A stretch of DNA of 64,000 bases from Calliopsis andreniformis (lineage: Eukaryota; Arthropoda; Insecta; Hymenoptera; Andrenidae): the NCBI RefSeq assembly GCF_051401765.1, contig NW_027480481.1, forward strand, positions 1,178,001 to 1,242,000, written 5' to 3'. A program made the translations under genes and the position numbers. The notes beneath the pieces are model-generated. The model was not told the origin of the DNA, did no database searches, and was given only the letters and a program-made list of their open reading frames with translations. Positions 13,022 through 25,464 of the stretch are shown piece by piece. How positions within the stretch are numbered: the first letter of the stretch is position 1; every line of letters starts with the position of its first letter.

Positions 13022-13981
13022 CAATCCTCAATCCTCAATCCTCAATCCTCATTTCTCAAACCTCAATCCTCAACCCTCAGTCCTCATCCTCAATTCTCAA
13101 TTCTCAATCCTCAATCATCAATCCTCAATCTTCAATCCTCAATAATCAATCTCCAATTCTAGATCCTCAATCCTCAATCCTCAATCCTCAATCTTCAATC
13201 CTCAATCCTCAATCCTCAATCCTCAATCCTCAACCCTCAATCCTCATTCCTCAAACCTCAATCCTCAACCCTCAGTCCTCATCCTCAATTCTCAATCCTC
13301 AATCCTCAATCCTCAATCCTCAATCTTGAATCCTCAATAATCAATCTCCAATCCTAGATCCTCAATCCACAATCTGCAATCCTTAATTCTCAATCTTCAA
13401 TCCTCAATCCCCAGTCTTCAATCTTCAATCCTCAATGCTCAGTCCTCAATCCTCAATCCTCAGTCCTCAATCCTCAATCTTCAATCCTCGATACTCAATC
13501 TTCAATCCTCAATCCTCAATCTTCAATCCTCAATGCTCAATCCTCAATCCTCAATCCTCAATCCTCAATCTTCAATCCTCAATCCTCAATCCTCAATCCT
13601 CAATCCTCAACCCTCAATCCTCATTCCTCAAACCTCAATCCTCAACACTCAGCTCTCGTCCTCCATCCTCAATCCTTAATCATCAATCCTCAATCTTCAA
13701 TCCTCAATATTCAATCATCAACCCTCAATCCTCAACACTCAATCCTCAATCCTCAATCCTCAGTGATCAACACTCAATCTTTAATACACAATCCTCAATC
13801 CTCAATCCTCAATCCTCAATCCTCAATCCTCAATCCTCATTTCTCAAACCTCAATCCTCAACCCTCAGTCCTCATCCTCAATTCTCAATTCTCAATCCTC
13901 AATCATCAATCCTCAATCTTCAATCCTCAATAATCAATCTCCAATTCTAGATCCTCAATCCTCAATCCTCAATCCTCAATC
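13022..13981 (+). repeat. ~0.95-kb duplicated segment, copy 2 (offset 1,891 bp)
   Basis: Near-identical to 11131-12090. After it the sequence switches to the CATGG-class hairpin context (hairpin at 14071), whereas copy 1 leads to the intact hairpin at 12362. This is a clear recombination join at about 13,980. Confidence 0.8.
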
Positions 13982-14563
13982 CTCAACCCTCAATATTCAA
14001 CACACAACCCTCAGCCATGAATCCTCAATACTCAACGATCAATCCTCAATTCTCAACACTCAATAGAATATCCTGAATTCTCATGGTTCAATACTCAATC
14101 CACAATATTCAATAATCAAATCTCAATCCTCAATCTTCAATCCTCAATACTCAGTCTTCGATCATCAATCCTCAATCCTCAATCCTCAATCCTCAACCTT
14201 CAATCCTCAATACTCAATCTTCAATCCTCAATCCTCAATCCTCAATCCTCAATCCTCAATTTTCAATCCTCAATCCTCAATCCTCAATACTCAATCCTCA
14301 ATCCTCAATCCTCATTCTTCAATCCTCAATACCCAATCCTCAATCTTCAATCCTCAATCATCAATCCTCAATTCTCAATCCTCAATCCTCAATCCTCAGT
14401 CGTCAAACCTCAATCCCTGACCCTCTGCCCTCATCCTCAACCCTCAGTCTTCAATCCTCAGTCCTCAGTCCTCAAACCTCAATCCTCAACCCTCAGACAT
14501 CATCCTCAATCCTCAATCCTCAATCCTCAATCCTCAATCTTCAATCCCTAATACTCGATCTTC

Positions 14564-15280
14564 AATCCTCAATCCTCAGTCCCCAAACCTCAATCCTGAA
14601 TCTTCAATACTCAACCTTCAAGCCTCAATCCTCAGTCCTCAATACTCAACCATCGATACTCAATTCTCAATACTCAATAGAATATCCTGAATTCTCAGGA
14701 CCCAATACTCAAACCTCAATCCTCAACCCTCAGCCCTCATCCTCCATCCTCAATCCTCAATCATCAATACTCAATCCTCAATCCTCAATCTTCAATCCTA
14801 GATCCTCAACCCTCAATCCTCAATCCTCAATCCTCAATCCTCATTCTTCAATCCTCAATACCCAATCCTCAATCCTCAATCCTCAATCTTCAATTCTCAA
14901 TAATCAATCTCCAATCCTACATCCTCAATTCCCAATCCACAATCCTTAATCCTCAATCTTCAATCCTCAATCGCCAGTCCTCAATCTTCAATCCTCAATG
15001 CTCAATCCCCAATCCTCAAGCCTCAGTCCTCAATCCTCAATCCTCAATCCTCAAACCTCAATCCTCAACCGTCAGACCTCGTCCTCAATCCTCAACCCTC
15101 AATCCTCAATCCCCAATCGTCAATCTCCAATCCTAGATCCTCAATCCTCAATCCTCAATCCTCAATCCCCAACCTTCAATCCTCAATAATCAATCTCCAA
15201 TCCTAGATCCTCAATCCTCAATCCTCAATCCCCAATCTTCAATCCTCAATAATCAATCTCCAATCCTAGATCCTCAACCC
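14564..15280 (+). repeat. ~0.7-kb duplicated segment, copy 2 (offset 2,323 bp)
   Basis: Partner of 12241-12950, with the hairpin at 14685 and three TAGATCC words at 15134, 15204 and 15267. The 12.8-kb block has four such words, so this copy has one 63-bp subunit fewer. Confidence 0.75.
15121..15273 (+). repeat. 63-bp block cluster (3 words, one 70-bp step)
   Basis: Words at 15134, 15204 and 15267. The first interval is one heptamer longer than 63. Confidence 0.83.
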
Positions 15281-17059
15281 TCAATGCTCAATCCTCAATC
15301 CTCAATCCTCAATCCTCATTCTTCAATCCTCAATACCCAATCCTCAATCCTCAAACCTCAACCCTCAATATTCAACACACAACCCTCAGCCATGAATCCT
15401 CAATACTCAACCATCAATCCTCAATACTCAATACTCAATCCTAAATCGCCAATCCTCAATCCCCAATCCTCAATCTTCAATCCTCAATCCTGAGTCCCCA
15501 ATCCTCAATCCTGAACCTTCAATACTCAACCTTCAAGCCTCAATCCTCAGTCCTCAATACTCAACCACCAATACTCAATTCTCAATACTCAATAGAATAT
15601 CCTGAATTCTCAGGACTCAATACTCAAACCTCAATCCTCAACCCTCAGCCCTCATCCTCCATCCTCAATCCTCTATCCTCAATACCCAATCCACAATCTT
15701 CAATCCTCAATCATCAATCCTCAATTCTCAATCCTCAATCCTCAATCCTCAGTCGTCAAACCTCAATCCCTGACCCTCTGCCCTCATCCTCAACCCTCAG
15801 TCTTTAATCCTCAGTCCTCAGTCCTCAAACCTCAATCCTCAACCCTCAGACATCATCCTCAATACTCAATCCTCAATCCTCAATCCTCAATCTTCAATCC
15901 CTAATACTCAATCTTCAATCCTCAGTCCTCAGTCCCCAAACCTCAACCCTGAATCTTCAATACTCAACCTTCAAGCCTCAATCCTCAGTCCTCAATACTC
16001 AATCCTCAATCCTCAATCCTCATTCTTCAATCCTCAATACCCAATCCTCAATCCTCAATCCTCAATCTTCAATCCTCAATAATCAATTTCCAATGCTATA
16101 TCCTCAATCCCCAATCCTCAATCCTTAATCCTCAATCTTCAATCCTCAATCGCCAGTGCTCAATCTTCAATCCTCAATGCTCAATCCTCAATCCTCAACG
16201 GTCAGTCCTCGTCCTCAATCCTCAATCCTCAATCCTCAATCCCCAATCTTCAATCTCCAATCCTAGATCCTCAATCCTCAATCCTCAATCCCCAATCTTC
16301 AATCCTCAATAATCAATCTCCAATCCTAGATCCTCAATCCTCAATCCTCAATCCCCAATCTGCAATCCTCAATAATCAGTCTCCAATCCTAGATCCTCAA
16401 CCCTCAATCCTCAATCCTCAATCCTCAATCCTCATTCTTCAATCCTCGATACCCAATCCTCAATCTTCAATCCTCTATCAACAATCCTTAATTCTCAATC
16501 CTCAATCCTCAGTCCTCAGCCGGCAAACCTCAATCCCCGACCCTCAGCCCTCATCCTCAATCCTCAGTCCTCAATCCTCAGTCCTCAGTCCTCAAACCTC
16601 AACCCTCAACTCTCAGACATCATCCTCAATCCTCAATCCTCAATCCTCAGTCCTCAATCCTCAATCCTCAATTCTCAATACTCAATCTTCAATCTTCAAT
16701 CCCTAATACTCAATTCTCAATACTCAATCATCGATCCTCAACCCTCAATCCTCAATCCTCAATCCTCAACACTCAATCCTCATTTCTCAAACCTCAATTC
16801 TCAACCCTCAGTCCTCATCCTCAATTCTCAATCCTCAATCCTCAATCCTCAATCCTCAATTCTCAATACTCAATCTTCAATCCTCAATCCTCAATCCTCA
16901 ATCCTCATTTCTCAAACCTCAATCCTCAACCCTCAGACCTCATCCTCAATTCTCAACTCTAAATCCTCAATCATCAATCCTCAATCTTCAATCCTCATTA
17001 ATCAATCTCCAATCCTAGATCCTCAATCCTCAATCCTCAACCTTCAATCCTCAATACTC
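15281..17059 (+). repeat. Mixed heptamer satellite
   Basis: Contains one intact hairpin word at 15600 and a 63-bp cluster at 16251-16396. The rest is variant heptamers with TCATCC hexamers. No gene or long higher-order unit is recognised. Confidence 0.6.
16251..16396 (+). repeat. 63-bp block cluster (3 words)
   Basis: Words at 16264, 16327 and 16390. Confidence 0.83.
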
Positions 17060-18755
17060 AATCTTCAATCCTCAATCGCCAGTCCTCAATCTTCAATCCT
17101 CAATGCCCAATCCTCAACCCTCAGGCCTCAGTCCTCAATCCTCAATCCTCAATCCTCAAACCTCAATCCTCAACCGTCAGTCCTCGTCCTCAATCCTCAA
17201 CCCTCAATCCTCAATCCCCAATCTTCAATCTCCAATCCTAGATCCTCAATCCTCAATCCTCAATCCCCAATCTTCAATCCTCAATAATCAATATCCAATC
17301 CTAGATCCTCAATCCTCAATCCTCAATCCCCAATCTTCAATCCTCAATAATCGATCTCCAATCCTAGATCCCCAACCCTCAATCCTCAATCCTCAATCCT
17401 CAATCCTCATTCTTCAACCCTCAATACCCAATCCTCAATCTTCAATCCTCTATCAACAATCCTGAATTCTCAATCCTCAATCCTCAGTCCTCAGTCGTCA
17501 AACATCAATCCCCGACCCTCAGCCCTCATCCTCAATCCTCAGTCCTCAATCCTCAGTCCTCAGTCCTCAAACCTCAATCCTCAACCCTCAGACATCATCC
17601 TCAATCCTTAATCCTCAATCCTCAATCCTCAACATTCAATCCTCAATACTCAATCTTCAATCCTCAATCCTCAGCCCTCAAACCTCTATTCTGAATCCTC
17701 AATACTCAACCTTCAATTCTCAATCTTCAGTCCTCAGTACTCAACCATCGATCCTCTATTCTCAGTACTCAATAGAATATCCTGAATTCTCAGGATTCAA
17801 TACTCAAACATCAATCCTCAACCCTCAGCCCTCATCCTCCATCATCAATCCTCAATCCTCAATCCTCAATCTTCAACCCTCAGTACTCAATATTCAATCC
17901 CCAATCCTCAATCCTCAATCCTCAATTCTGAATCCTCAATACTCAACCTTCAATCCCCAATCCTCAGTCCTCAGAACTCAACCATCAATCCTCAATTCTC
18001 AATACTCAATAGAATATCCTGAATTCTCAGGATCCAATACTCAAACCTCAATCCTCAACCCTCAGCCCTCATCCTCCATCCTCAATCCTCAATCCTCAAC
18101 CCTCAATATTCAACACACAACCCTCAGCCATGAATCCTCAAAACTCAACGATCAATCCTCAATTCTCAACACTCAATAGAATATCCTGAATTCTCATGGT
18201 TCAATACTCAATCCACAATATTCAATAATCAAATCTCAATCCTCAATCTTCAATCCTCAATACTCAATCTTCGATCATCAATCCTCAATCCTCAATCCTC
18301 AATCCTCAACCTTCAATCCTCAATACTCAATCTTCAATCTTCAATCCTCAATCCTCAATCCTCAATCCTCAATTTTCAATCCTCAATCCTCAATCCTCAA
18401 TCCTCAATCCTCAATCCTCAATCCTCATTCTTCAATCCTCAATACCCAATCCTCAATCTTCAATCCTCAATCATCAATCCTCAATTCTCAATCCTCAATC
18501 CTCAATCCTCAGTCGTCAAACCTCAATCCCTGACCCTCTGCCCTCATCCTCAACCCTCAGTCTTCAATCCTCAGTCCTCAGTCCTCAAACCTCAATCCTC
18601 AACCCTCAGACATCATCCTCAATCCTCAATCCTCAATCCTCAATCCTCAATCTTCAATCCCTAATACTCAATCTTCAATCCTCAATCCTCAGTCCCCAAA
18701 CCTCAATCCTGAATCTTCAATACTCAACCTTCAAGCCACAATCCTCAGTCCTCAA
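17060..18755 (+). repeat. 1.7-kb segment shared with the distal domain (offset 19,921 bp)
   Basis: Aligns with 36981-38676 at a constant 19,921 bp. The 63-bp block and hairpins 17780/18017/18184 are in identical positions. Differences are substitutions: CTGACCC here against CTGGCCC there, TCAATCC against TCTCTCC, and CAGGATT against CAGGTTT. This segment links the proximal and distal domains. Confidence 0.8.
17226..17371 (+). repeat. 63-bp block cluster (3 words)
   Basis: Words at 17239, 17302 and 17365. The middle unit has AATATCC for AATCTCC, a change shared with the 37-, 49- and 61-kb clusters. Confidence 0.85.
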
Positions 18756-19233
18756 TACACAACCATCAATCCTCAATTCTCAATACTCAATAGAATATCC
18801 AGAATTCTCAGGACTCAATACTCAAACCTCAATCCTCAACCCTCAGCCCTCATCCTCCATCCTCAATCCTCAATCCTCAATCCTCAATCCTCAATCCTCA
18901 ATCTTCAATCCTAGATCCTCAACCCTCAATCCTCAATCCTCAATCCTCAATCCTCATTCTTCAATCCTCAATACCCAATCCTCAATCCTCAATCCTCAAT
19001 CTTCAATCCTCAATAATCAATCTCCAATCCTATATCCTCAATCCCCAATCCTCAATCCTTAATCCTCAATCTTCAATCCTCAATCGCCAGTCCTCAATCT
19101 TCAATCCTCAATGCTCAATCCTCAATCCTCAAGCCTCAGTCCTCAATCCTCTATCCTCAATCCTCAAACCTCAATCCTCAACCGTCAGTCCTCGTCCTCA
19201 ATCCTCAACCCTCAATCCTCAATCCCCAATCTT

Positions 19234-19379
19234 CAATCTCCAATCCTAGATCCTCAATCCTCAATCCTCAATCCCCAATCTTCAATCCTCAATAATCATT
19301 CTCCAATCCTAGATCCTCAATCCTCAATCCTCAATCACCAATCTTCAATCCTCAATAATCAATCTCCAATCCTAGATCC
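19234..19379 (+). repeat. 63-bp block cluster (3 words)
   Basis: Words at 19247, 19310 and 19373. Private change AATCATTCTCC in the middle unit. Confidence 0.85.
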
Positions 19380-20100
19380 TCAACCCTCAATCCTCAATCC
19401 TCAATCCTCAATCCTCATTCTTCAATCCTCAATACCCAATCCTCAATCTTCAATCCTCTATCAACAATCCTGAATTCTCAATCCTCAATCCTCAGTCCTC
19501 AGCCGTCAAACCTCAATCCCCGACCCTCAGCCCTCATCCTCAATCCTCAGTCCTCAATCCTCAGTCCTCAGTCCTCAAACCTCAACCCTCAACCCTCAGA
19601 CATCATCCTCAATCCTCAATCCTCAATCCTCAGTCCTCAATCCTCAATCCTCAATTCTCAATACTCAATCTTCAATCTTCAATCCCTAATACTCAATTCT
19701 CAATCCTCAATCCTCAGTCCTCAGTCCTCAAACCTCAATCCTCAACCCTCAGCCCTCATCCTCCATCCTCAATCCTTAATCATCAATCCTCAACCTTCAA
19801 TCCTCAATATTCAATTTTCAACCCTCAATCATCAATCCTCAATTCTCAATCCTCAATCCTCAATCCTCAATCCTCAATCCTCAACTCTCGATCCTCAATC
19901 ATCAGTCCTCAGTCCTCAAACCTCAATCCTCAACCCTCAGCCCTCATCCTCCATCCTCATCCCTCAATCCTCAATCCTCAATCTTCAATCCTCAATATTC
20001 AATCTTCAATCCTCAATCCTCAATCCTCAATCCTCAATCCTCAATCTTCAGTGATCAATACTCAATCTTCAATACTCAATCATCGATCCTCAACCCTCAA

Positions 20101-21559
20101 TCCTCAACCCTCAATCCTCATTCCTCAAACCTCAATCCTCAACCCTCAGTCCTCATCCTCAATTCTCAATCCTCAATCCTCAATCCTCAATCCTCAATCT
20201 TCAATCCTCAATAATCAATCTCCAATCCTAGATCCTCAATCCACAATCTTCGATCCTTAATTCTCAATCTTCAATCCTCAATCCCCAGTCTTCAATCTTC
20301 AATCCTCAATGCTCAATCCTCAATCCTCAATCCTCATTCTTCAATCCTCAATACCCAATCCTCAATCATCAATCCTCAATCATCAATCCTCAATTCTCAA
20401 TCCTCAATCCTCAATCCTCAGTCGTCAAACCTCAATCCCTGACCCTCTGCCCTCATCCTCAACCCTCAGTCTTCAATACTCAGTCCTCAGTCCTCAAACC
20501 TCAATCCTCAACCCTCAGACATCGTCCTCAATCCTCAATCCTCAATCCTCAATCCTCAATCTTCAATCCCTAATACTCAATCTTCAATCCTCAATCCTCA
20601 GTCCCCAAACCTCAATCCTGAATCTTCAATACTCAACCTTCAAGCCTCAATCCTCAGTCCTCAATACACAACCATCAATCCTCAATTCTCAATACTCAAT
20701 AGAATATCCAGAATTCTCAGGACTCAATACGCAAACCTCAATCCTCAACCCTCAGCCCTCATCCTCCATCCTCAATCCTCAATCCTCAATCCTCAATCCT
20801 CAATCCTCAATCCTCAATCTTCAATCCTAGATCCTCAACCCTCAATCCTCAATCCTCAATCCTCAATCCTCATTCTTCAATCCTCAATACCCAATCCTCA
20901 ATCCTCAATCCTCAATCTTCAATCCTCAATAATCAATCTCCAATCCTATATCCTCAATCCCCAATCCTCAATCCTTAATCCTCAATCTTCAATCCTCAAT
21001 CGCCAGTTCTCAATCTTCAATCCTCAATGCTCAATCCTCAATCCTCAAGCCTCAGTCCTCAATCCTCTATCTTCAATCCTCAATCTTCAGTGATCAATAC
21101 TCAATCTTCAATACTCAATCATCGATCCTCAACCCTCAATCCTCAATCCTCAATCCTCATTTCTCAAACCTCAATTCTCAACCCTCAGTCCTCATCCTCA
21201 ATTCTCAATCCTCAATCCTCAATCCCCAATCCTCAATCTTCAATCCTCATTAATCAATCTCCAATCCTAGATCCTCAGTACTCAATCCTCAATCCCCAAT
21301 CTTCAATCCTCAATAATCAATCTCCAATCCTAGATACTCAACCCTCAATCCTCAATCCTCATTTCTCAAACCTCAATTCTCAACCCTCAGTCCTCATCCT
21401 CAATTCTCAATCCTCAATCCTCAATCCCCAATCCTCAATTCTCAATACTCAATCTTCAATGCTCAATCCTCAATCCTCAATCCTCATTTCTCAAACCTCA
21501 ACCCTGAACCCTCAGACATCATCCTCAATTCTCAATTCTAAATCCTCAATCATCAATCC
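20101..21559 (+). repeat. Upstream flank of the 781-bp array
   Basis: Holds a hairpin with a TCCAGA arm at 20707. Between about 21,230 and 21,559 lies a 327-bp element whose TCATTAA word recurs 327 bp later at the start of the first 781-bp unit. The same 327-bp element precedes other 781-bp blocks, for example 26371-26697. No gene is seen. Confidence 0.65.
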
Positions 21560-22340
21560 TCAATCTTCAATCCTCATTAATCAATCTCCAATCCTAGATC
21601 CTCAGTACTCAATCCTCAATCCCCAATCTTCAATCCTCAATAATCAATCTCCAATCCTAGATACTCAACCCTCAATCCTCAATCCTCAATCCTCAATCCT
21701 CAATCCTCACCCCTCAATCCTCATTCCTCAAACCTCAATCCTCAATCCTCATTCCTCAAACCTCAATCCTCAACCCTCAGTCCTCATCCTCAATTCTCAA
21801 TCCTCAATCCTCAATCCTCAATCCTCAATCTTCAATCCTCAATAATCGATCTCCAATCCTAGATCCTCAATACACAATCATCAATCCTTAATTCTCAACA
21901 TTCAATCCTCAATCCCCAGTCTTCAATCTTCAATCCTCAATGCTCAATCCTCAATGCTCAATCCTCAGTCCTCAATTCTCAGTCCTCAATCCTCAAACCT
22001 CAATCCTCTACCGTCAGTCCTCGTACTCAATCCTCAAACCTCAATCCTCAATCCTCAATATTCAATCATCGATACTCAATCTTCAATCCTCAATCCTCAA
22101 TCCTCAATCCTCAATCCTCAATCCTCAATCCTCAATCTTCAATCCTCAATCCTCAATCGTCAATCCTCAATCCTCAATTTTCAATCCTCAATACTCAATT
22201 TTCAATCCTCAATCCTGAATCCTCAATCCTCAATTCTCAATCCTCAATCCTCTGTCCTCAGTCCTCAAACCTCAATCCTCAACACTCAGCCCTCATCCTC
22301 CATCCTCAATCCTTAATCATCAATCCTCAATCTTGAATCC
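21560..22340 (+). repeat. 781-bp HOR, copy 1
   Basis: First unit of the five. Its private change is CGTACTC in place of CGTCCTC near 22023, which alters the TCGTCC hexamer. Confidence 0.93.
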
Positions 22341-23121
22341 TCAATCTTCAATCCTCATTAATCAATCTCCAATCCTAGATCCTCAGTACTCAATCCTCAA
22401 TCCCCAATCTTCAATCCTCAATAATCAATCTCCAATCCTAGATACTCAACCCTCAATCCTCAATCCTCAATCCTCAATCCTCAATCCTCACCCCTCAATC
22501 CTCATTCCTCAAACCTCAATCCTCAATCCTCATTCCTCAAACCTCAATCCTCAACCCTCAGTCCTCATCCTCAATTCTCAATCCTCAATCCTCAATCCTC
22601 AATCCTCAATCTTCAATCCTCAATAATCGATCTCCAATCCTAGATCCTCAATACACAATCATCAGTCCTTAATTCTCAACATTCAATCCTCAATCCCCAG
22701 TCTTCAATCTTCAATCCTCAATGCTCAATCCTCAATGCTCAATCCTCAGTCCTCAATTCTCAGTCCTCAATCCTCAAACCTCAATCCTCTACCGTCAGTC
22801 CTCGTCCTCAATCCTCAAACCTCAATCCTCAATCCTCAATATTCAATCATCGATACTCAATCTTCAATCCTCAATCCTCAATCCTCAATCCTCAATCCTC
22901 AATCCTCAATCCTCAATCTTCAATCCTCAATCCTCAATCGTCAATCCTCAATCCTCAATTTTCAATCCTCAATACTCAATTTTCAATCCTCAATCCTGAA
23001 TCCTCAATCCTCAATTCTCAATCCTCAATCCTCTGTCCTCAGTCCTCAAACCTCAATCCTCAACACTCAGCCCTCATCCTCCATCCTCAATCCTTAATCA
23101 TCAATCCTCAATCTTGAATCC
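22341..23121 (+). repeat. 781-bp HOR, copy 2
   Basis: Second unit. Its private change is CATCAGTCC in place of CATCAATCC near 22664. Confidence 0.93.
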
Positions 23122-23902
23122 TCAATCTTCAATCCTCATTAATCAATCTCCAATCCTAGATCCTCAGTACTCAATCCTCAATCCCCAATCTTCAATCCTC
23201 AATAATCAATCTCCAATCCTAGATACTCAACCCTCAATCCTCAATCCTCAATCCTCAATCCTCAATCCTCACCCCTCAATCCTCATTCCTCAAACCTCAA
23301 TCCTCAATCCTCATTCCTCAAACCTCAATCCTCAACCCTCAGTCCTCATCCTCAATTCTCAATCCTCAATCCTCAATCCTCAATCCTCAATCTTCAATCC
23401 TCAATAATCGATCTCCAATCCTAGATCCTCAATACACAATCATCAATCCTTAATTCTCAACATTCAATCCTCAATCCCCAGTCTTCAATCTTCAATCCTC
23501 AATGCTCAATCCTCAATGCTCAATCCTCAGTCCTCAATTCTCAGTCGTCAATCCTCAAGCCTCAATCCTCTACCGTCAGTCCTCGTCCTCAATCCTCAAA
23601 CCTCAATCCTCAATCCTCAATATTCAATCATCGATACTCAATCTTCAATCCTCAATCCTCAATCCTCAATCCTCAATCCTCAATCCTCAATCCTCAATCT
23701 TCAATCCTCAATCCTCAATCGTCAATCCTCAATCCTCAATTTTCAATCCTCAATACTCAATTTTCAATCCTCAATCCTGAATCCTCAATCCTCAATTCTC
23801 AATCCTCAATCCTCTGTCCTCAGTCCTCAAACCTCAATCCTCAACACTCAGCCCTCATCCTCCATCCTCAATCCTTAATCATCAATCCTCAATCTTGAAT
23901 CC
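23122..23902 (+). repeat. 781-bp HOR, copy 3
   Basis: Third unit. It carries GTCGTC instead of GTCCTC near 23545, shared with copy 5 only, and a private CAAGCC in place of CAAACC just after it. Confidence 0.93.
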
Positions 23903-24683
23903 TCAATCTTCAATCCTCATTAATCAATCTCCAATCCTAGATCCTCAGTACTCAATCCTCAATCCCCAATCTTCAATCCTCAATAATCAATCTCCAATCC
24001 TAGATACTCAACCCTCAATCCTCAATCCTCAATCCTCAATCCTCAATCCTCACCCCTCAATCCTCATTCCTCAAACCTCAATCCTCAATCCTCATTCCTC
24101 AAACCTCAATCCTCAACCCTCAGTCCTCATCCTCAATTCTCAATCCTCAATCCTCAATCCTCAATCCTCAATCTTCAATCCTCAATAATCGATCTCCAAT
24201 CCTAGATCCTCAATACACAATCATCAATCCTTAATTCTCAACATTCAATCCTCAATCCCCAGTCTTCAATCTTCAATCCTCAATGCTCAATCCTCAATGC
24301 TCAATCCTCAGTCCTCAATTCTCAGTCCTCAATCCTCAAACCTCAATCCTCTACCGTCAGTCCTCGTCCTCAATCCTCAAACCTCAATCCTCAATCCTCA
24401 ATATTCAATCATCGATACTCAATCTTCAATCCTCAATCCTCAATCCTCAATCCTCAATCCTCAATCCTCAATCCTCAATCTTCAATCCTCAATCCTCAAT
24501 CGTCAATCCTCAATCCTCAATTTTCAATCCTCAATACTCAATTTTCAATCCTCAATCCTGAATCCTCAATCCTCAATTCTCAATCCTCAATCCTCTGTCC
24601 TCAGTCCTCAAACCTCAATCCTCAACACTCAGCCCTCATCCTCCATCCTCAATCCTTAATCATCAATCCTCAATCTTGAATCC
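23903..24683 (+). repeat. 781-bp HOR, copy 4
   Basis: Fourth unit. It matches the consensus at every diagnostic position I compared. It is also the first unit of the segment copied to 32,433. Confidence 0.93.
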
Positions 24684-25464
24684 TCAATCTTCAATCCTCA
24701 TTAATCAATCTCCAATCCTAGATCCTCAGTACTCAATCCTCAATCCCCAATCTTCAATCCTCAATAATCAATCTCCAATCCTAGATACTCAACCCTCAAT
24801 CCTCAATCCTCAATCCTCAATCCTCAATCCTCACCCCTCAATCCTCATTCCTCAAACCTCAATCCTCAATCCTCATTCCTCAAACCTCAATCCTCAACCC
24901 TCAGTCCTCATCCTCAATTCTCAATCCTCAATCCTCAATCCTCAATCCTCAATCTTCAATCCTCAATAATCGATCTCCAATCCTAGATCCTCAATACACA
25001 ATCATCAATCCTTAATTCTCAACATTCAATCCTCAATCCCCAGTCTTCAATCTTCAATCCTCAATGCTCAATCCTCAATGCTCAATCCTCAGTCCTCAAT
25101 TCTCAGTCGTCAATCCTCAAACCTCAATCCTCTACCGTCAGTCCTCGTCCTCAATCCTCAAACCTCAATCCTCAATCCTCAATATTCAATCATCGATACT
25201 CAATCTTCAATCCTCAATCCTCAATCCTCAATCCTCAATCCTCAATCCTCAATCCTCAATCTTCAATCCTCAATCCTCAATCGTCAATCCTCAATCCTCA
25301 ATTTTCAATCCTCAATACTCAATTTTCAATCCTCAATCCTGAATCCTCAATCCTCAATTCTCAATCCTCAATCCTCTGTCCTCAGTCCTCAAACCTCAAT
25401 CCTCAACACTCAGCCCTCATCCTCCATCCTCAATCCTTAATCATCAATCCTCAATCTTGAATCC
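24684..25464 (+). repeat. 781-bp HOR, copy 5
   Basis: Fifth unit. It shares the GTCGTC variant with copy 3, near 25107. After its end the sequence enters the 1,233-bp spacer in place of another unit. Confidence 0.93.

Larger units (their letters stand above)
17130..20100 (+). repeat. ~3-kb superunit, partner of 2060-4975
   Basis: Carries the 63-bp blocks at 17226-17371 and 19234-19379 and hairpin words at 17780, 18017, 18184 and 18798, in the same order as in 2060-4975. It keeps the 56 bp (CAGTCCCCAAACC region near 18,690) that the partner has lost. Confidence 0.75.
1..21559 (+). repeat. Proximal heterogeneous domain of the satellite
   Basis: This domain has no long tandem run of a single higher-order unit. 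Related segments recur at irregular spacing (about 5.2 kb, 15.1 kb, 1,891 bp, 2,323 bp) with frequent substitutions, heptamer gains and losses, and larger indels. It contains eight of the eleven 63-bp block clusters and 18 of the 47 hairpin words. The ancestors of most blocks in the distal domain can be recognised here. Greater divergence is what is expected of an array flank or an older layer, but the window does not show an array edge. Confidence 0.75.
21560..25464 (+). repeat. Tandem array of five 781-bp higher-order repeats
   Basis: Five complete head-to-tail units of exactly 781 bp (3,905 bp in total). I parsed one period beginning at 22718 completely: 112 subunits, 109 heptamers and 3 hexamers (TCGTCC, TCATCC, TCATCC), which sum to 781. 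Copies differ by a handful of substitutions and I saw no internal indel. The unit contains two ATCGAT sites spaced 223 and 558 bp apart and no EcoRI site or hairpin word. The match to the 781-bp period begins near 21,555 and ends at 25,469. Confidence 0.95.

Noticed and set aside
21560..25464. CRISPR array
   Set aside because: Regular repeats are present, but there are no unique spacers: the sequence between any chosen repeats is itself the same heptamer satellite. No cas gene is present.
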